This document shows, in pieces, positions 52,071 through 60,437 of a stretch of 64,000 bases of DNA (the stretch's first letter is position 1; every line of letters begins with the position of its first letter). Source of the DNA: Peredibacter starrii (GTDB lineage: Bacteria > Bdellovibrionota > Bacteriovoracia > Bacteriovoracales > Bacteriovoracaceae); NCBI RefSeq assembly GCF_034259205.1, contig NZ_CP139487.1, positions 1,550,001-1,614,000 of the forward strand, read 5' to 3'. The notes under the pieces are model-generated. The model was not told where the DNA came from and ran no database searches. It saw only the letters and a list, made by a program, of their open reading frames with translations. The position numbers were made by a program, and so were the translations under genes.

Positions 52071-52640
52071 GGAATCGTAGAGCGCATCGAAGGCCCTCTT
52101 GTCGTTGAGCCCTTTGAGCATCCCATAGAATCCCTCATGGGCCATCACCACGAAGTGGGCGACCTGGCGGGTATTCACGTCTTTTTTGATAAAGCCCTCT
52201 TTTTGAGCACGCTTTAACTGCTTATCCATTTCTGAGATCCAAAGATTCAAAGCCATCTGTAGGCGCTCATGAAAACCCTCATCCACTGGGGCCATTTCTT
52301 GAACGAGATTATTAAGGGGACACCCGAGTTTTAGTTCTTCGGCCGGGGCTTTTCCAATCAAAGTCTTTAACTGTTTTAAGATTCCTTCGAGAGGATTTTC
52401 ATATTCGTTTAATGGATTAATCCAACGTTCAATGATCATCGGTTTAATCACATCATCAACCAGGGCGTAACCAAGATCTAATTTAGTTGGGAAGATATGA
52501 TAGAAGGCCCCTTTCGTAAGAGTCGTTTTCTTAACGATGTCATCAATACTCACTCCCTGAAAGCCTCGGCTAAAAACTTCCATAAAGGCGGCATCTAATA
52601 TTTCTTTCCTGGTTCTTTCCAGGTCTCTGGTCTTTTTCAT
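52035..52640 (-). CDS. TetR-family repressor
   Basis: A 201-residue regulator. The HTH (about 8-50) has RKEILDAAFMEVFSRGFQGVS and DDIVKKTTLTKGAFYHIFPTKLDLGYALV. The C-terminal domain has NNLVQEMAPVDEGFHERLQ, close to the TetR_C type of the AcuR/YcdC group. It is divergent from an SRPBCC-domain gene with a perfect 20-base palindrome between them, so it probably represses that pair and itself. Confidence 0.92.
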   Translation of the reverse strand: MKKTRDLERTRKEILDAAFMEVFSRGFQGVSIDDIVKKTTLTKGAFYHIFPTKLDLGYALVDDVIKPMIIERWINPLNEYENPLEGILKQLKTLIGKAPAEELKLGCPLNNLVQEMAPVDEGFHERLQMALNLWISEMDKQLKRAQKEGFIKKDVNTRQVAHFVVMAHEGFYGMLKGLNDKRAFDALYDSLRSYFQGIQEQ

Positions 52641-52673
52641 AGGTAAATCCTAGCAAAATTTCCCCTACTTGGC

Positions 52674-52693
52674 AACATACTAGTTAGTATGTT
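52674..52693. promoter_or_regulatory. TetR operator, perfect 9-bp-arm palindrome
   Basis: AACATACTA-GT-TAGTATGTT, arms exactly complementary, 34 bases upstream of the tetR start codon and 31 bases upstream of the divergent gene. The arrangement is typical of a TetR operator. Confidence 0.75.
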
Positions 52694-52723
52694 AAGCTCC
52701 ATTTATCAAATAAGGGGGGTCCC

Positions 52724-53686
52724 ATGCTGATGAAGATTGGATTGGGTGTTGTAGCAGTGTTAATCGGATTTCCTGGTTATGTTTCAACCCGTGAAGGGAA
52801 GTTTCGATATGAGAGAAGTGGAGTGATCAATGCTACTCCGGAAAAGAACTTCCCTTATTTAAGTGATTTCAAATTAGGTGGTGAGTGGTCGCCATTTGAA
52901 CAAGTCGATCCCAACATGAAAAAGACCTTCACTGGAAATGTAATGGAATTCGAAGGCAACAAAGATGCTGGATCAGGGAGACTAGAACTTCTCAACACGG
53001 TTCCAAATCAATCAGTCGATATTAAGCTCACAATGTTAAAACCATTCCATGCAGAAAATTTGGTGCAGTACAAACTGACTCCTGAACAAAATGGAACACG
53101 TTTTACGTGGATCATGTCGGGAGATGGCGGCTTCATGGGTAAACTTATGAATGTCTTCATGGACTGCGAAAAGATGATCGGAGATCAATTCTTGAAAGGG
53201 ATTTCAAACCTCAAAAGTGTTGTGGAGGGTAAAAATATGAATCTTACCGAAAAACCAGAGATCGTTACCTGGCCTGAAACTCATTATGTATTCGTAGAGA
53301 AGACCGGCCCGTTCCAAGAAACAGCACAACCTGCTTGGGAATCACTTCATAAAAATGTTCCGAACATTAAATCAGTGAAGGGCTTCATGAGTCTTTATAA
53401 AGTAGAACCTAAAATGGTTTATCGTGCGGGTGCTATGGTTGCCGTGAAACCAGATCAAGTTCCGGCCGGTTTGGCCCATGTGAAGTTTGAAGGTGGGAAA
53501 TATGCTAAGTTCACTCTTATTGGTGCATATGAAAATCTTCCCGAGGCCAGTGGAAAAGTATTCGAAATCATCAAGCGTGATCATATGAATCTTCGTGATG
53601 CTTTCTTCATTGAGAATTATGTGAATGATCCAGCGACGACTCCAGCAGATAAACTTGTGACAGAAATTCTTGTCCCAATCCAATAG
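52724..53686 (+). CDS. SRPBCC plus GyrI-like two-domain protein
   Basis: A 320-residue protein. It has an N-terminal hydrophobic helix (about 5-20), then an SRPBCC/polyketide-cyclase-like domain (about 30-165: INATPEKNFPYLSDFKLGGEWSPFEQ), then a GyrI/effector-binding-like domain (about 175-320: YVFVEKTGPFQETAQPAWESL, AHVKFEGGKYAKFTLIGAYENL). Both domains bind hydrophobic ligands in other proteins. It is likely membrane-tethered. GGGGGG precedes the ATG. It is probably controlled by the divergent TetR repressor and is followed after nine bases by another SRPBCC gene. Confidence 0.85.
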   Translation: MLMKIGLGVVAVLIGFPGYVSTREGKFRYERSGVINATPEKNFPYLSDFKLGGEWSPFEQVDPNMKKTFTGNVMEFEGNKDAGSGRLELLNTVPNQSVDIKLTMLKPFHAENLVQYKLTPEQNGTRFTWIMSGDGGFMGKLMNVFMDCEKMIGDQFLKGISNLKSVVEGKNMNLTEKPEIVTWPETHYVFVEKTGPFQETAQPAWESLHKNVPNIKSVKGFMSLYKVEPKMVYRAGAMVAVKPDQVPAGLAHVKFEGGKYAKFTLIGAYENLPEASGKVFEIIKRDHMNLRDAFFIENYVNDPATTPADKLVTEILVPIQ

Positions 53687-53695
53687 GAAGAAAAT

Positions 53696-54175
53696 ATGAA
53701 ACTTGATCTTAATCCTGAACTCGATTTGATTCTTGAACGTATGACGGATCTTCCAGCTTCTGCTATTTGGGAGGCCTGGACTAATCCGGAACTTATTAAA
53801 GAATGGTTCTGTCCTCGTCCCTGGAAGACAACTGCGTGTACGATTGATCTTCGTCCAGGTGGTGTGTTCGCGACAACGATGAAAGGTCCTGAAGGCGAAG
53901 AGTTTAGTGGTGCTGGCTGTATTCTTGAAGTGATTCCCAATAAGAGATTTGTTTGGACCGATGCTCTGACAACAGACTATCGTCCATCAACAAAACCATT
54001 CTTCACTGGCATCATTATGATGGAAGAGCTAAACGGTAAAACGAAATACACCGCCATCGCTCGTCACGGAAGTGTTGAGACAAAAAAACAACATCAGGAA
54101 ATGGGATTTGAGCAGGGCTGGGGCATTGCATTTGACCAAATGGTCGAATTAATGAAAGCTCGACAAAGTAAATGA
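53696..54175 (+). CDS. SRPBCC (AHSA1-like) protein
   Basis: A 159-residue protein of the START/AHSA1 fold: LERMTDLPASAIWEAWTNPELIKEWFCPRPWKTTACTIDLRPGG, then FVWTDALTTDYRP and the C-terminal MGFEQGWGIAFDQMVELM. This is a ligand-binding domain of the glutathione-S-transferase-like/ATPase-activator type. AGGAAG precedes it. It is cotranscribed with the two-domain SRPBCC/GyrI gene, hence probably in the same TetR regulon. Confidence 0.9.
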   Translation: MKLDLNPELDLILERMTDLPASAIWEAWTNPELIKEWFCPRPWKTTACTIDLRPGGVFATTMKGPEGEEFSGAGCILEVIPNKRFVWTDALTTDYRPSTKPFFTGIIMMEELNGKTKYTAIARHGSVETKKQHQEMGFEQGWGIAFDQMVELMKARQSK

Positions 54176-54260
54176 GTTTTTAAACAACGCCGGGAGCTTA
54201 GTTGGCCTTGAATGAAAAAGCTATAATCCTTGCAGTGTAAAACTGTTCCAGGAGGACTTT

Positions 54261-54773
54261 ATGCCAGTCGATTCACGCAAAGAACTACGTACTCCCTCTG
54301 ACCTTGGTGATGATGCAAGAAAGAACATCACCGCATCTCTTAATGGATTGCTGTCAGACGTATTTGCTCTTTATATGAAAACGAAAAACTTCCATTGGCA
54401 CGTGAGTGGGCCACACTTCCGTGACTTTCACCATATGTTGGACGACCAATCGGAAGAAATCTTCGCCATGACTGATGATATTGCTGAACGAGTTCGAAAA
54501 GTTGGCGGCCGAACTCTTCGTTCAATTGGTGAGATCGCCAAGAAACAAAGAATCAAAGATAACGACGCCGATTTCGTTACTCCGCAAGACATGCTTTCTG
54601 AGCTGGCCGAAGATAACCGTCAGCTGGCGTCTTACATGCGAGAGATCCATGATATCTGTGATGAGTATCGCGACTTTTCAACTGCGAGCTTATTAGAGAA
54701 TTGGATTGATGAAGCGGAAGAAAGAAACTGGTATTTATTTGAATCGACGAGAAGACTTGGGTCCGAAGGCTAG
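54261..54773 (+). CDS. dps: Dps-family DNA-binding ferritin
   Basis: A 170-residue mini-ferritin. LLSDVFALYMKTKNFHWHVSGPHFRDFHHMLDDQSEEIFAMTDDIAERVRKVGG spans the ferroxidase site: His in NFHWHV, His/Asp in FHHMLDDQ, and Glu. It forms a dodecamer that stores iron and protects DNA from peroxide. GGAGGAC precedes the ATG. A strong terminator follows nine bases after the stop. Confidence 0.95.
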   Translation: MPVDSRKELRTPSDLGDDARKNITASLNGLLSDVFALYMKTKNFHWHVSGPHFRDFHHMLDDQSEEIFAMTDDIAERVRKVGGRTLRSIGEIAKKQRIKDNDADFVTPQDMLSELAEDNRQLASYMREIHDICDEYRDFSTASLLENWIDEAEERNWYLFESTRRLGSEG

Positions 54774-54782
54774 AGAAAAAAG

Positions 54783-54812
54783 AAGTGCGGGTTTTGGGCC
54801 CGCACTTTTTAT
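54783..54812. terminator. bidirectional intrinsic terminator
   Basis: AAGTGCGGG-tttTGGG-CCCGCACTT with a TTT-rich tail on each strand. It ends dps and the convergent exported-protein gene. Confidence 0.9.
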
Positions 54813-54824
54813 ATGTAGATACAA

Positions 54825-55304
54825 TTACTTCGTAATGAAAGTAACTGTTAATTCGCCTTTGCGAGAAACGTTAGCTTCTAGTTTACAGTTACCGTTAAGA
54901 AGCAGAGTTGGCTTCTTGAAAATACGAGTTACACCCATAGTTCCACATTCAACTTCACCTTCAGCACCAAGATAAATAAGCTTATCGTCAACTAGGTTAA
55001 GGTTATCGATTTTCACTGAATCGCTGAAAACAGTCATTGTAGAAGGCATTGGACGATTTGGTGACCATGGACCATTTGGGAATGGGTAGTGACCAGGAGT
55101 TCCGTCCCACTCATTGAAAATTTCTTCAGTAACAAGAATTTTAGCAGCAGTTTCTTTTGTATCGAAATCGATTGCGAATTTAGCGTAAGCAGTTTGGTTA
55201 TAAGCACGAGCAGTTGTAGGAACTGTTGTTTTAAGAACTGTAACTTCAGCAGCGTTTGCGATTGATGTAGCAAGAACTAGAGCAGCGATCAAAGTCTTTT
55301 TCAT
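54825..55304 (-). CDS. exported beta-rich protein, unknown
   Basis: A 159-residue protein with a signal peptide (MKKTLIAALVLATSIANA, before AEVTV). The mature part is Thr- and Val-rich, with one segment YPFPNGPWSPNRPMPSTM and two cysteines (ECGTM, NCKLE). AGGAGACAT precedes the ATG. A single-gene unit between Dps and the nuclease. The family is not recognised; probably a periplasmic beta protein. Confidence 0.75.
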   Translation of the reverse strand: MKKTLIAALVLATSIANAAEVTVLKTTVPTTARAYNQTAYAKFAIDFDTKETAAKILVTEEIFNEWDGTPGHYPFPNGPWSPNRPMPSTMTVFSDSVKIDNLNLVDDKLIYLGAEGEVECGTMGVTRIFKKPTLLLNGNCKLEANVSRKGELTVTFITK

Positions 55305-55384
55305 AATGTCTCCTGAACTGTGTTGTTTGATGGCGCACTTATAGCAACAATCTGTAGCAAACGAAAAGTGGGAGTGTAAAAACT

Positions 55385-57391
55385 TCAGCTACGTTTTTGA
55401 TTAATGAGATTTAATAGATGAGCGGCGGCGGTCGCGTCGCAAAGGGCTCGGTGATGGCTCTCTAAACTAATATTGAAGGTCTGGCACAGGTTTTTGAGCC
55501 CATAAGAGGGAAGTCCCGGATAGTATTTACGCATCCAGGCCTTGGTGCAGATATAAGGCATCACAAAACGTTCTTCTAAGCGGGCAAATTCATTTTGAAT
55601 GAAGCCATAATCAAAGCCCGCATTGTGGGCGACGAAGATACTTCCATCCATAAAATCGAGAAATTTTTCCACGATCCCTGAGAAGGTCGGAGCGTCCTTG
55701 ACCATTTCATTGGTGATGCCGGTGAGTTCCTGGATGCTTTGAGGAATAGATCTTTCTGGATTAATGAGGGTCTGAAAGGTATCGATGACCTGTCCGTTTT
55801 GGATTTTAACCGCACCAATTTCCGTTACCCGGTTCCAGCTTGAAAGACTACCGGTGGTCTCTAAATCCACCACCACATAAGTCTGCTGAGGATTTAACTT
55901 GTAGTTCACCTGAAGGACTTTAACCTTAAAGCCCACTTTCTCAAGTTGCCTCATCTGCTTAATCTGAGAAGGCCTTAAAGAATCTCCTTCGGCCTTAACT
56001 TCAATGAAACTCACTTCATTGTTTTCGATAATAAAGAGGTCTGGAAAGCCAGAGCTTCGGCCATAAAAGTCCTGTGCCATATAGGCGAGCATTTGAAATA
56101 TCTTATCCAGGTCAGTGAACTCGATGAAGTCTAAAAGGATTTCGTCTTCAGCGAAGAGGGCCTTTAAATCTTCTTTCGAGGTCGTTTTAAATTTATGAAA
56201 GATGGTCTCTTCATGCTTAGCAAAGAAAGTTTTCTCCACTAGTTCAGGAGGAGCATAATCAAATTCCGAATGAGCGCTGTCCTCAAGTTGTTCCTGAAAG
56301 AAGGTCCAGAACAATGTGTTCCAGAGATAGTTTTCGGCAAAATGACCATTTTCATAATGAGCAAGAACGCCAAATTCCGGATGGCGATAAAAAGACTCAT
56401 CAATAGAAAGAGACTCGGCGTTTCGGAGAGTTTCAGTGAGAAGGCTCAAGCGCTTCTTCTGGTACTTTCGCTGGAGAAAGTCCTCGGCAAAAAGAAGCTC
56501 TTCATCATTATTAGGATCGTCCATCATACGCTCAAGTTCTAATAGGCATTCATCAACAAATCCCAGTTGATGAAGAAGACGAGCGCGATGGGTGGTGGCC
56601 GGATAATCCTGGCAAAGTTTTAGAATCGAGAGAGCGATATTTGGGTCTTCAGTTTTCTGGGCCGACTTTAGTAAGAGTTCTTCTCTTAATGATTTAGTCT
56701 CAACTAAGTGGGCCGTGGGCCAGGTCTCAATTTCTTCCAGAGTAAAGACCCGCTTTTGCTGCTTTAAATGAGCGTAGAAGTATTGAGTGAATGCTTCTTC
56801 CTTATTCTGAAATTTGGCGACAAACTTTCCTTTCTTATTGGATTGCCTGATCCCAAGATCACGAAGGGTAGGAAGGATCAGTTTATTCTGAAGCTTCCCA
56901 AAATACAGAAAGAGAAGATAATCAATTTCTTCATGGCGATTGAGCACCACCATGTGATCGAGGCCTCCCAAATCGCTTAGTGAGTAATTCAAATTGAGCG
57001 CCAGAGTAAGGAGCTCCTCGCGAGAAGCGGATTTCTTAAATGGGATGTTGGCGTTTAAAAGAATCTTTTTGAAATCATCCTTCTTAAGCCAGTTCAGATA
57101 ATCTAATAGGTCTTGTTCTTCTAAACTGCGAACGAGATTAAGTTCTCGGAGTTCTTCCCAATTATAAGCTTCAATCTCTTCATAAATAAGTGAGGACTTA
57201 TCGAAGATCTTTCCTGAACGATTGATCATGCGAATAAGCAGGCACTTGGAATCGTTCACCAGTTTGTCGTAATCGGCCAGATACAAATGATGACGCTCTT
57301 CCATTAAAGGAGAGTGGTGTTTCTTCACTTCGCGAATAAATTCTTCGAAGTGATCGAGGTAGTACTTAGGTGGGAGAACGATATCCGACAT
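55385..57391 (-). CDS. FAN1-like VRR-NUC nuclease fused to a DnaQ-type exonuclease
   Basis: A 668-residue protein. The N-terminal helical part (about 8-320) resembles FAN1 (YYLDHFEEFIREVKKHHSPLMEERHH; IRMINRSGKIF). The VRR-NUC nuclease domain is at 443-502: PD (450-451) in SSGFPDLFII, and E464-V-K466 in SFIEVKAEG. The C-terminal DEDDh 3'-5' exonuclease domain is at about 503-668: VVVDLETTG (Asp509, Glu511), FDYGFI (Asp594), and His647 and Asp652. ATG at 57391 has AAAAGGAAT. It would process branched or cross-linked DNA and trim 3' ends. Divergent from umuDC. Confidence 0.88.
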   Translation of the reverse strand: MSDIVLPPKYYLDHFEEFIREVKKHHSPLMEERHHLYLADYDKLVNDSKCLLIRMINRSGKIFDKSSLIYEEIEAYNWEELRELNLVRSLEEQDLLDYLNWLKKDDFKKILLNANIPFKKSASREELLTLALNLNYSLSDLGGLDHMVVLNRHEEIDYLLFLYFGKLQNKLILPTLRDLGIRQSNKKGKFVAKFQNKEEAFTQYFYAHLKQQKRVFTLEEIETWPTAHLVETKSLREELLLKSAQKTEDPNIALSILKLCQDYPATTHRARLLHQLGFVDECLLELERMMDDPNNDEELLFAEDFLQRKYQKKRLSLLTETLRNAESLSIDESFYRHPEFGVLAHYENGHFAENYLWNTLFWTFFQEQLEDSAHSEFDYAPPELVEKTFFAKHEETIFHKFKTTSKEDLKALFAEDEILLDFIEFTDLDKIFQMLAYMAQDFYGRSSGFPDLFIIENNEVSFIEVKAEGDSLRPSQIKQMRQLEKVGFKVKVLQVNYKLNPQQTYVVVDLETTGSLSSWNRVTEIGAVKIQNGQVIDTFQTLINPERSIPQSIQELTGITNEMVKDAPTFSGIVEKFLDFMDGSIFVAHNAGFDYGFIQNEFARLEERFVMPYICTKAWMRKYYPGLPSYGLKNLCQTFNISLESHHRALCDATAAAHLLNLINQKRS

Positions 57392-57457
57392 TATTCCTTT
57401 TCGACTGAGCACACTGCGCTCTGTGTGTGGCAGTATAACAAATATTGCCTCCCTTGC

Positions 57458-57480
57458 GTATACGGAAAATTTACGTATAC
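57458..57480. promoter_or_regulatory. SOS-like palindrome between nuclease and umuDC
   Basis: GTATACG (57458-57464) and CGTATAC (57474-57480) flank an AT-rich core with a near-symmetric AAA-TTT. TTGCGT (57454-57459) and TATACT (57476-57481) with 16 bases between fit a promoter for umuD, so the palindrome sits in the spacer. Likely a LexA-type operator; the repressor is not in the window. Confidence 0.6.
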
Positions 57481-57500
57481 TCGCTTTTATGGAGGTTCCC

Positions 57501-57869
57501 ATGCCTGAAATTCAAGAAATGACCGGTTTTCAAAGCCCTTGCGCCGAATATGCGGAGGATCGATTGTCCCTGGACGAGAGATTCCTGACTAATCCGCCGG
57601 CCATGTATCCACTCAGGGTCTCAAGCGACAGTAAGCTTTTTGACCTTAAAAAGGGTGATCACCTTATTATCGACCGTTCGCTCGATCCTAAACCAGGGGA
57701 GCTGGTTATCGCCGTGATCAGTAATGAATTTAAGATCGCTCGCTTCACAATTGCTCAAAATGGCGAAGGATATCTCATGCCTTTTAACAAAAAGGTCGGA
57801 GATGTGGAAGCGGAAGAAGATTTCATCTGGGGAGTCATTTCATCTCAACATAGGAAGTTTCGCTCATGA
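57501..57869 (+). CDS. umuD: UmuD-like protein, near-processed (UmuD'-length)
   Basis: A 122-residue S24/LexA-fold subunit of polymerase V. The ATG at 57501 follows GGAGG. Alignment by eye to E. coli UmuD: MTGFQSPCAEY corresponds to CGFPSPAADY, so only eight residues precede the cleavage-site Gly25, and Cys24 is Thr. Ser60 is kept (SSDSK), but Lys97 is replaced by Ala (NEFKIAR). The protein is thus probably not self-cleaving and is born near its active form. Its stop overlaps umuC (ATGA). Confidence 0.85.
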   Translation: MPEIQEMTGFQSPCAEYAEDRLSLDERFLTNPPAMYPLRVSSDSKLFDLKKGDHLIIDRSLDPKPGELVIAVISNEFKIARFTIAQNGEGYLMPFNKKVGDVEAEEDFIWGVISSQHRKFRS

Positions 57870-59113
57870 CCATTGGATTAGTGGACTGCAATTCTTTTTA
57901 TTGTTCCTGCGAGCGGGTCTTTAAACCAGAGACCCGCGGTCGTCCGATCATCGTGCTTTCAAATAACGATGGTTGCGCGATTGCTTTTTCCCGTGAGGCG
58001 AAGGCGATTGGATTTGGACAAATGTGTGAGCCCTTCTTTGAGACCGAAGAAAGAATTAAAAAACACAAGGTCGTGGTTTTTTCATCCAACTATACACTCT
58101 ACGATGATATGTCGAAGCGAGTAATGACACTTCTAAAAAACTACACGCCGGAGCTGGAGGTGTATTCAGTGGACGAGGCCTTCCTTTCCCTCGACGGTTA
58201 TGACCATTTTGATTTGGTTGAGTATGGTAAAAAAATTCGAAAAGACATTTTAAAGATCACAGGCATCCCTGTGGGGGTGGGAATTTCTAAAACGAAGGTC
58301 CTTTCAAAGATCGCCAATAAACTTTCGAAAAAATCGAAAGGCGTTTGGGTGATGAATACAGATAAAGAAATCGATGAGGCCCTGAAAAATTATCCCGTAA
58401 GAGACATCTGGGGCATTGGTTCGGCCAGTGCCAGAAAGCTTAATCTCTTAGGCATCACCACTGCCTATGAATTTAAGATGTATAAGAATGAAAATCTCAT
58501 TCAGAAAATGCTCACCAAGACCGGACGAGAAGTGCAAGAAGAGCTTCGTGGTGTTCGGTGTCTTGAGATGGAAGAAGTGGAGGCGAAGGTCAATATCGCC
58601 AACACTCGAAGCTTTGGTAAGGACACTTACAGTAAGCGAGAACTCCAGGAAGCGATTGCCACTTTTGCCACCAAGTGCGCGGAAAAGCTTCGTTACCAAG
58701 ACAGCGTTTGTTATGGGCTCAGTGTTTTTGTTCACACCAATGCTTTTAAAGAAATTGAGCAGTACTACGGATCAGGAAGTTTTGTTTTTGGCAGTGGCAC
58801 TAGCGACACGATCAAAATCATTAAGGCCGCTTGGCATGTCCTGGATCAAATTTACAGGCCGGGCTTTGGTTACAAGAAGGGCGGAGTGATTTTAAATCAC
58901 ATCGTCTCTAAGAACGAAAATCAGCTGAATCTTTTTAATCAGGACCCAAGTGATAATGAAAAACTAAGTAATGTAATTGATCTTATCAATAATCGTTACG
59001 GGCCCCGTACCATTAAAAGTGCTGCCTGTGGCATTAATCACGCCTGGAAACTCCGGGCCGATTACATCACTAAACGTTATACAACGAATTGGAACGAGAT
59101 CTTAACAGTATGA
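57866..59113 (+). CDS. umuC: translesion DNA polymerase V catalytic subunit UmuC
   Basis: A 415-residue Y-family polymerase. GLVDCNSFYCSCERVFKP with catalytic Asp7 opens the palm. NNDGCAIAFSREAKAIGF and YSVDEAFLSLDG (second catalytic Asp-Glu) follow, with the HhH region VGVGISKTKVLSKIANKLSKKS and the little finger after that. It overlaps umuD by four bases (ATGA). It copies damaged DNA with UmuD'. Its 3' end overlaps the convergent MHS transporter gene by 44 bases. Confidence 0.96.
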   Translation: MTIGLVDCNSFYCSCERVFKPETRGRPIIVLSNNDGCAIAFSREAKAIGFGQMCEPFFETEERIKKHKVVVFSSNYTLYDDMSKRVMTLLKNYTPELEVYSVDEAFLSLDGYDHFDLVEYGKKIRKDILKITGIPVGVGISKTKVLSKIANKLSKKSKGVWVMNTDKEIDEALKNYPVRDIWGIGSASARKLNLLGITTAYEFKMYKNENLIQKMLTKTGREVQEELRGVRCLEMEEVEAKVNIANTRSFGKDTYSKRELQEAIATFATKCAEKLRYQDSVCYGLSVFVHTNAFKEIEQYYGSGSFVFGSGTSDTIKIIKAAWHVLDQIYRPGFGYKKGGVILNHIVSKNENQLNLFNQDPSDNEKLSNVIDLINNRYGPRTIKSAACGINHAWKLRADYITKRYTTNWNEILTV

Positions 59114-60353
59114 TTGAGATCACGATCGTGACTGTTGTTGCAAGCGCCACATAGTGGGCCGGAGCAAGTCCGCCGAAGTGAGAACTCAGGTATGAGATGA
59201 ATGGTGGAGTGATGGCCCCAAAAATCGCGTAAGAAATATTGTACGAGAATGATAGACCTGAGAAACGAATGACTGGTGGGAAGGCCGCCACCATCACTGA
59301 TGGAACAATTCCCACGACCCCTACAGTGAAGCCGGCAATTGTATAAAGAAGAATGAAGTTCTCCGCACCTTTGGTGAGGTCGATATAAAGAGCATAGTTT
59401 GCGATGAGAAGTATGATGGAACCAAAGAAAAGAGCTTTGGCGTATCCAATCTTGTCTGCAGAAACTCCTCCGGCAAGACAACCTAGTACCAGGGCAAATG
59501 AGGCCCAGTTATTTCCGCGGAAAGCATCGGCCGCACTGATTTGGAACTGAGATTGAATTAAAGTCGGAGTCATGAGAATAATCACGAGGATCGCAGCAGT
59601 TAGCATCCAAGTGATGAGCATTGAGAGCACAACACTTCGGCGATGTTTTTGAAGAACAGTTTTTAGAGGAATATCACGGTTAAGTTCTTTTCTCTCTTTC
59701 ATAGCCTCAAATACCGGAGTCTCTTTTAACCATCCACGAAGCCAAACCGCAAAGATCCCGAAAGCGCCCCCCACCAAGAAAGCAATCCTCCAGCCGTAAC
59801 TAAGAACGGCCTCAGGAGAAAGTTGAGTATAAATAGTTGTTCCCATCAAAGAACCCAGAAGAATTCCCAAAGTAAGGCCTGAAGTTAAGCTCGCGCATGC
59901 AAAGCCCACGCGGTTCTGGGGAACGTGTTCGGCAACGAAGACCCATGCCGCAGGAACTTCGCCACCAATGGCGATACCTTGAACCACGCGAAGGATTAAA
60001 AGCAGAATCGGGGCAAGAAGACCGAGCTGCGCATAAGTTGGAAGAAGACCAATGCAAAGAGTTGGAAGGGCCATCAAAAGAACACTCAGCGTGAACATTT
60101 TCTTGCGACCCAGTAGATCACCGAAGTGGGCCATGATCACACCACCAATCGGGCGTGCCACATAACCAGAGGCAAAGATTCCATAGACCTGAAGCTGGGC
60201 AAGCCAGGCCGGCATGTCGGCCGGGAAAAAAAGTGTGCTGAGAGTTTTCGTGAAGAAAACGAAAATGACGAAGTCGTAAAACTCCAGTGCTCCACCCAAT
60301 GCCGCAAGGCCTAGAGTGCGCATATCTTGAAAGCTAAGTTTCGATGACGTCAT
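59070..60353 (-). CDS. MHS-family (metabolite:H+ symporter) MFS transporter
   Basis: A 427-residue, 12-helix inner-membrane protein. GALEFYDFVIFVFFTKTLSTLFF and GVIMAHFGDLLGRKKMFTLSVLLMALPT are MHS hallmarks (as in ProP, KgtP, ShiA), with VVQGIAIGGEVPAAWVFVAEH. The substrate, an organic acid, osmolyte or aromatic acid, cannot be fixed. The last 44 bases of the gene are antisense to the end of umuC. Confidence 0.93.
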   Translation of the reverse strand: MTSSKLSFQDMRTLGLAALGGALEFYDFVIFVFFTKTLSTLFFPADMPAWLAQLQVYGIFASGYVARPIGGVIMAHFGDLLGRKKMFTLSVLLMALPTLCIGLLPTYAQLGLLAPILLLILRVVQGIAIGGEVPAAWVFVAEHVPQNRVGFACASLTSGLTLGILLGSLMGTTIYTQLSPEAVLSYGWRIAFLVGGAFGIFAVWLRGWLKETPVFEAMKERKELNRDIPLKTVLQKHRRSVVLSMLITWMLTAAILVIILMTPTLIQSQFQISAADAFRGNNWASFALVLGCLAGGVSADKIGYAKALFFGSIILLIANYALYIDLTKGAENFILLYTIAGFTVGVVGIVPSVMVAAFPPVIRFSGLSFSYNISYAIFGAITPPFISYLSSHFGGLAPAHYVALATTVTIVISIILLRSRSNSLYNV

Positions 60354-60437
60354 GAACAGTTCCCTTTTAAGTTTCCCTTAATTTGATCACGTCAAACTGG
60401 ATTGTTAAACTTTTTTATTCTTAATCCGGAGGGGTGC

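Noticed and set aside
57423-57500. N-terminal extension of UmuD to a GTG at 57423
   Set aside because: It would cross the promoter and palindrome and has no ribosome-binding site; the GGAGG before 57501 decides the start.
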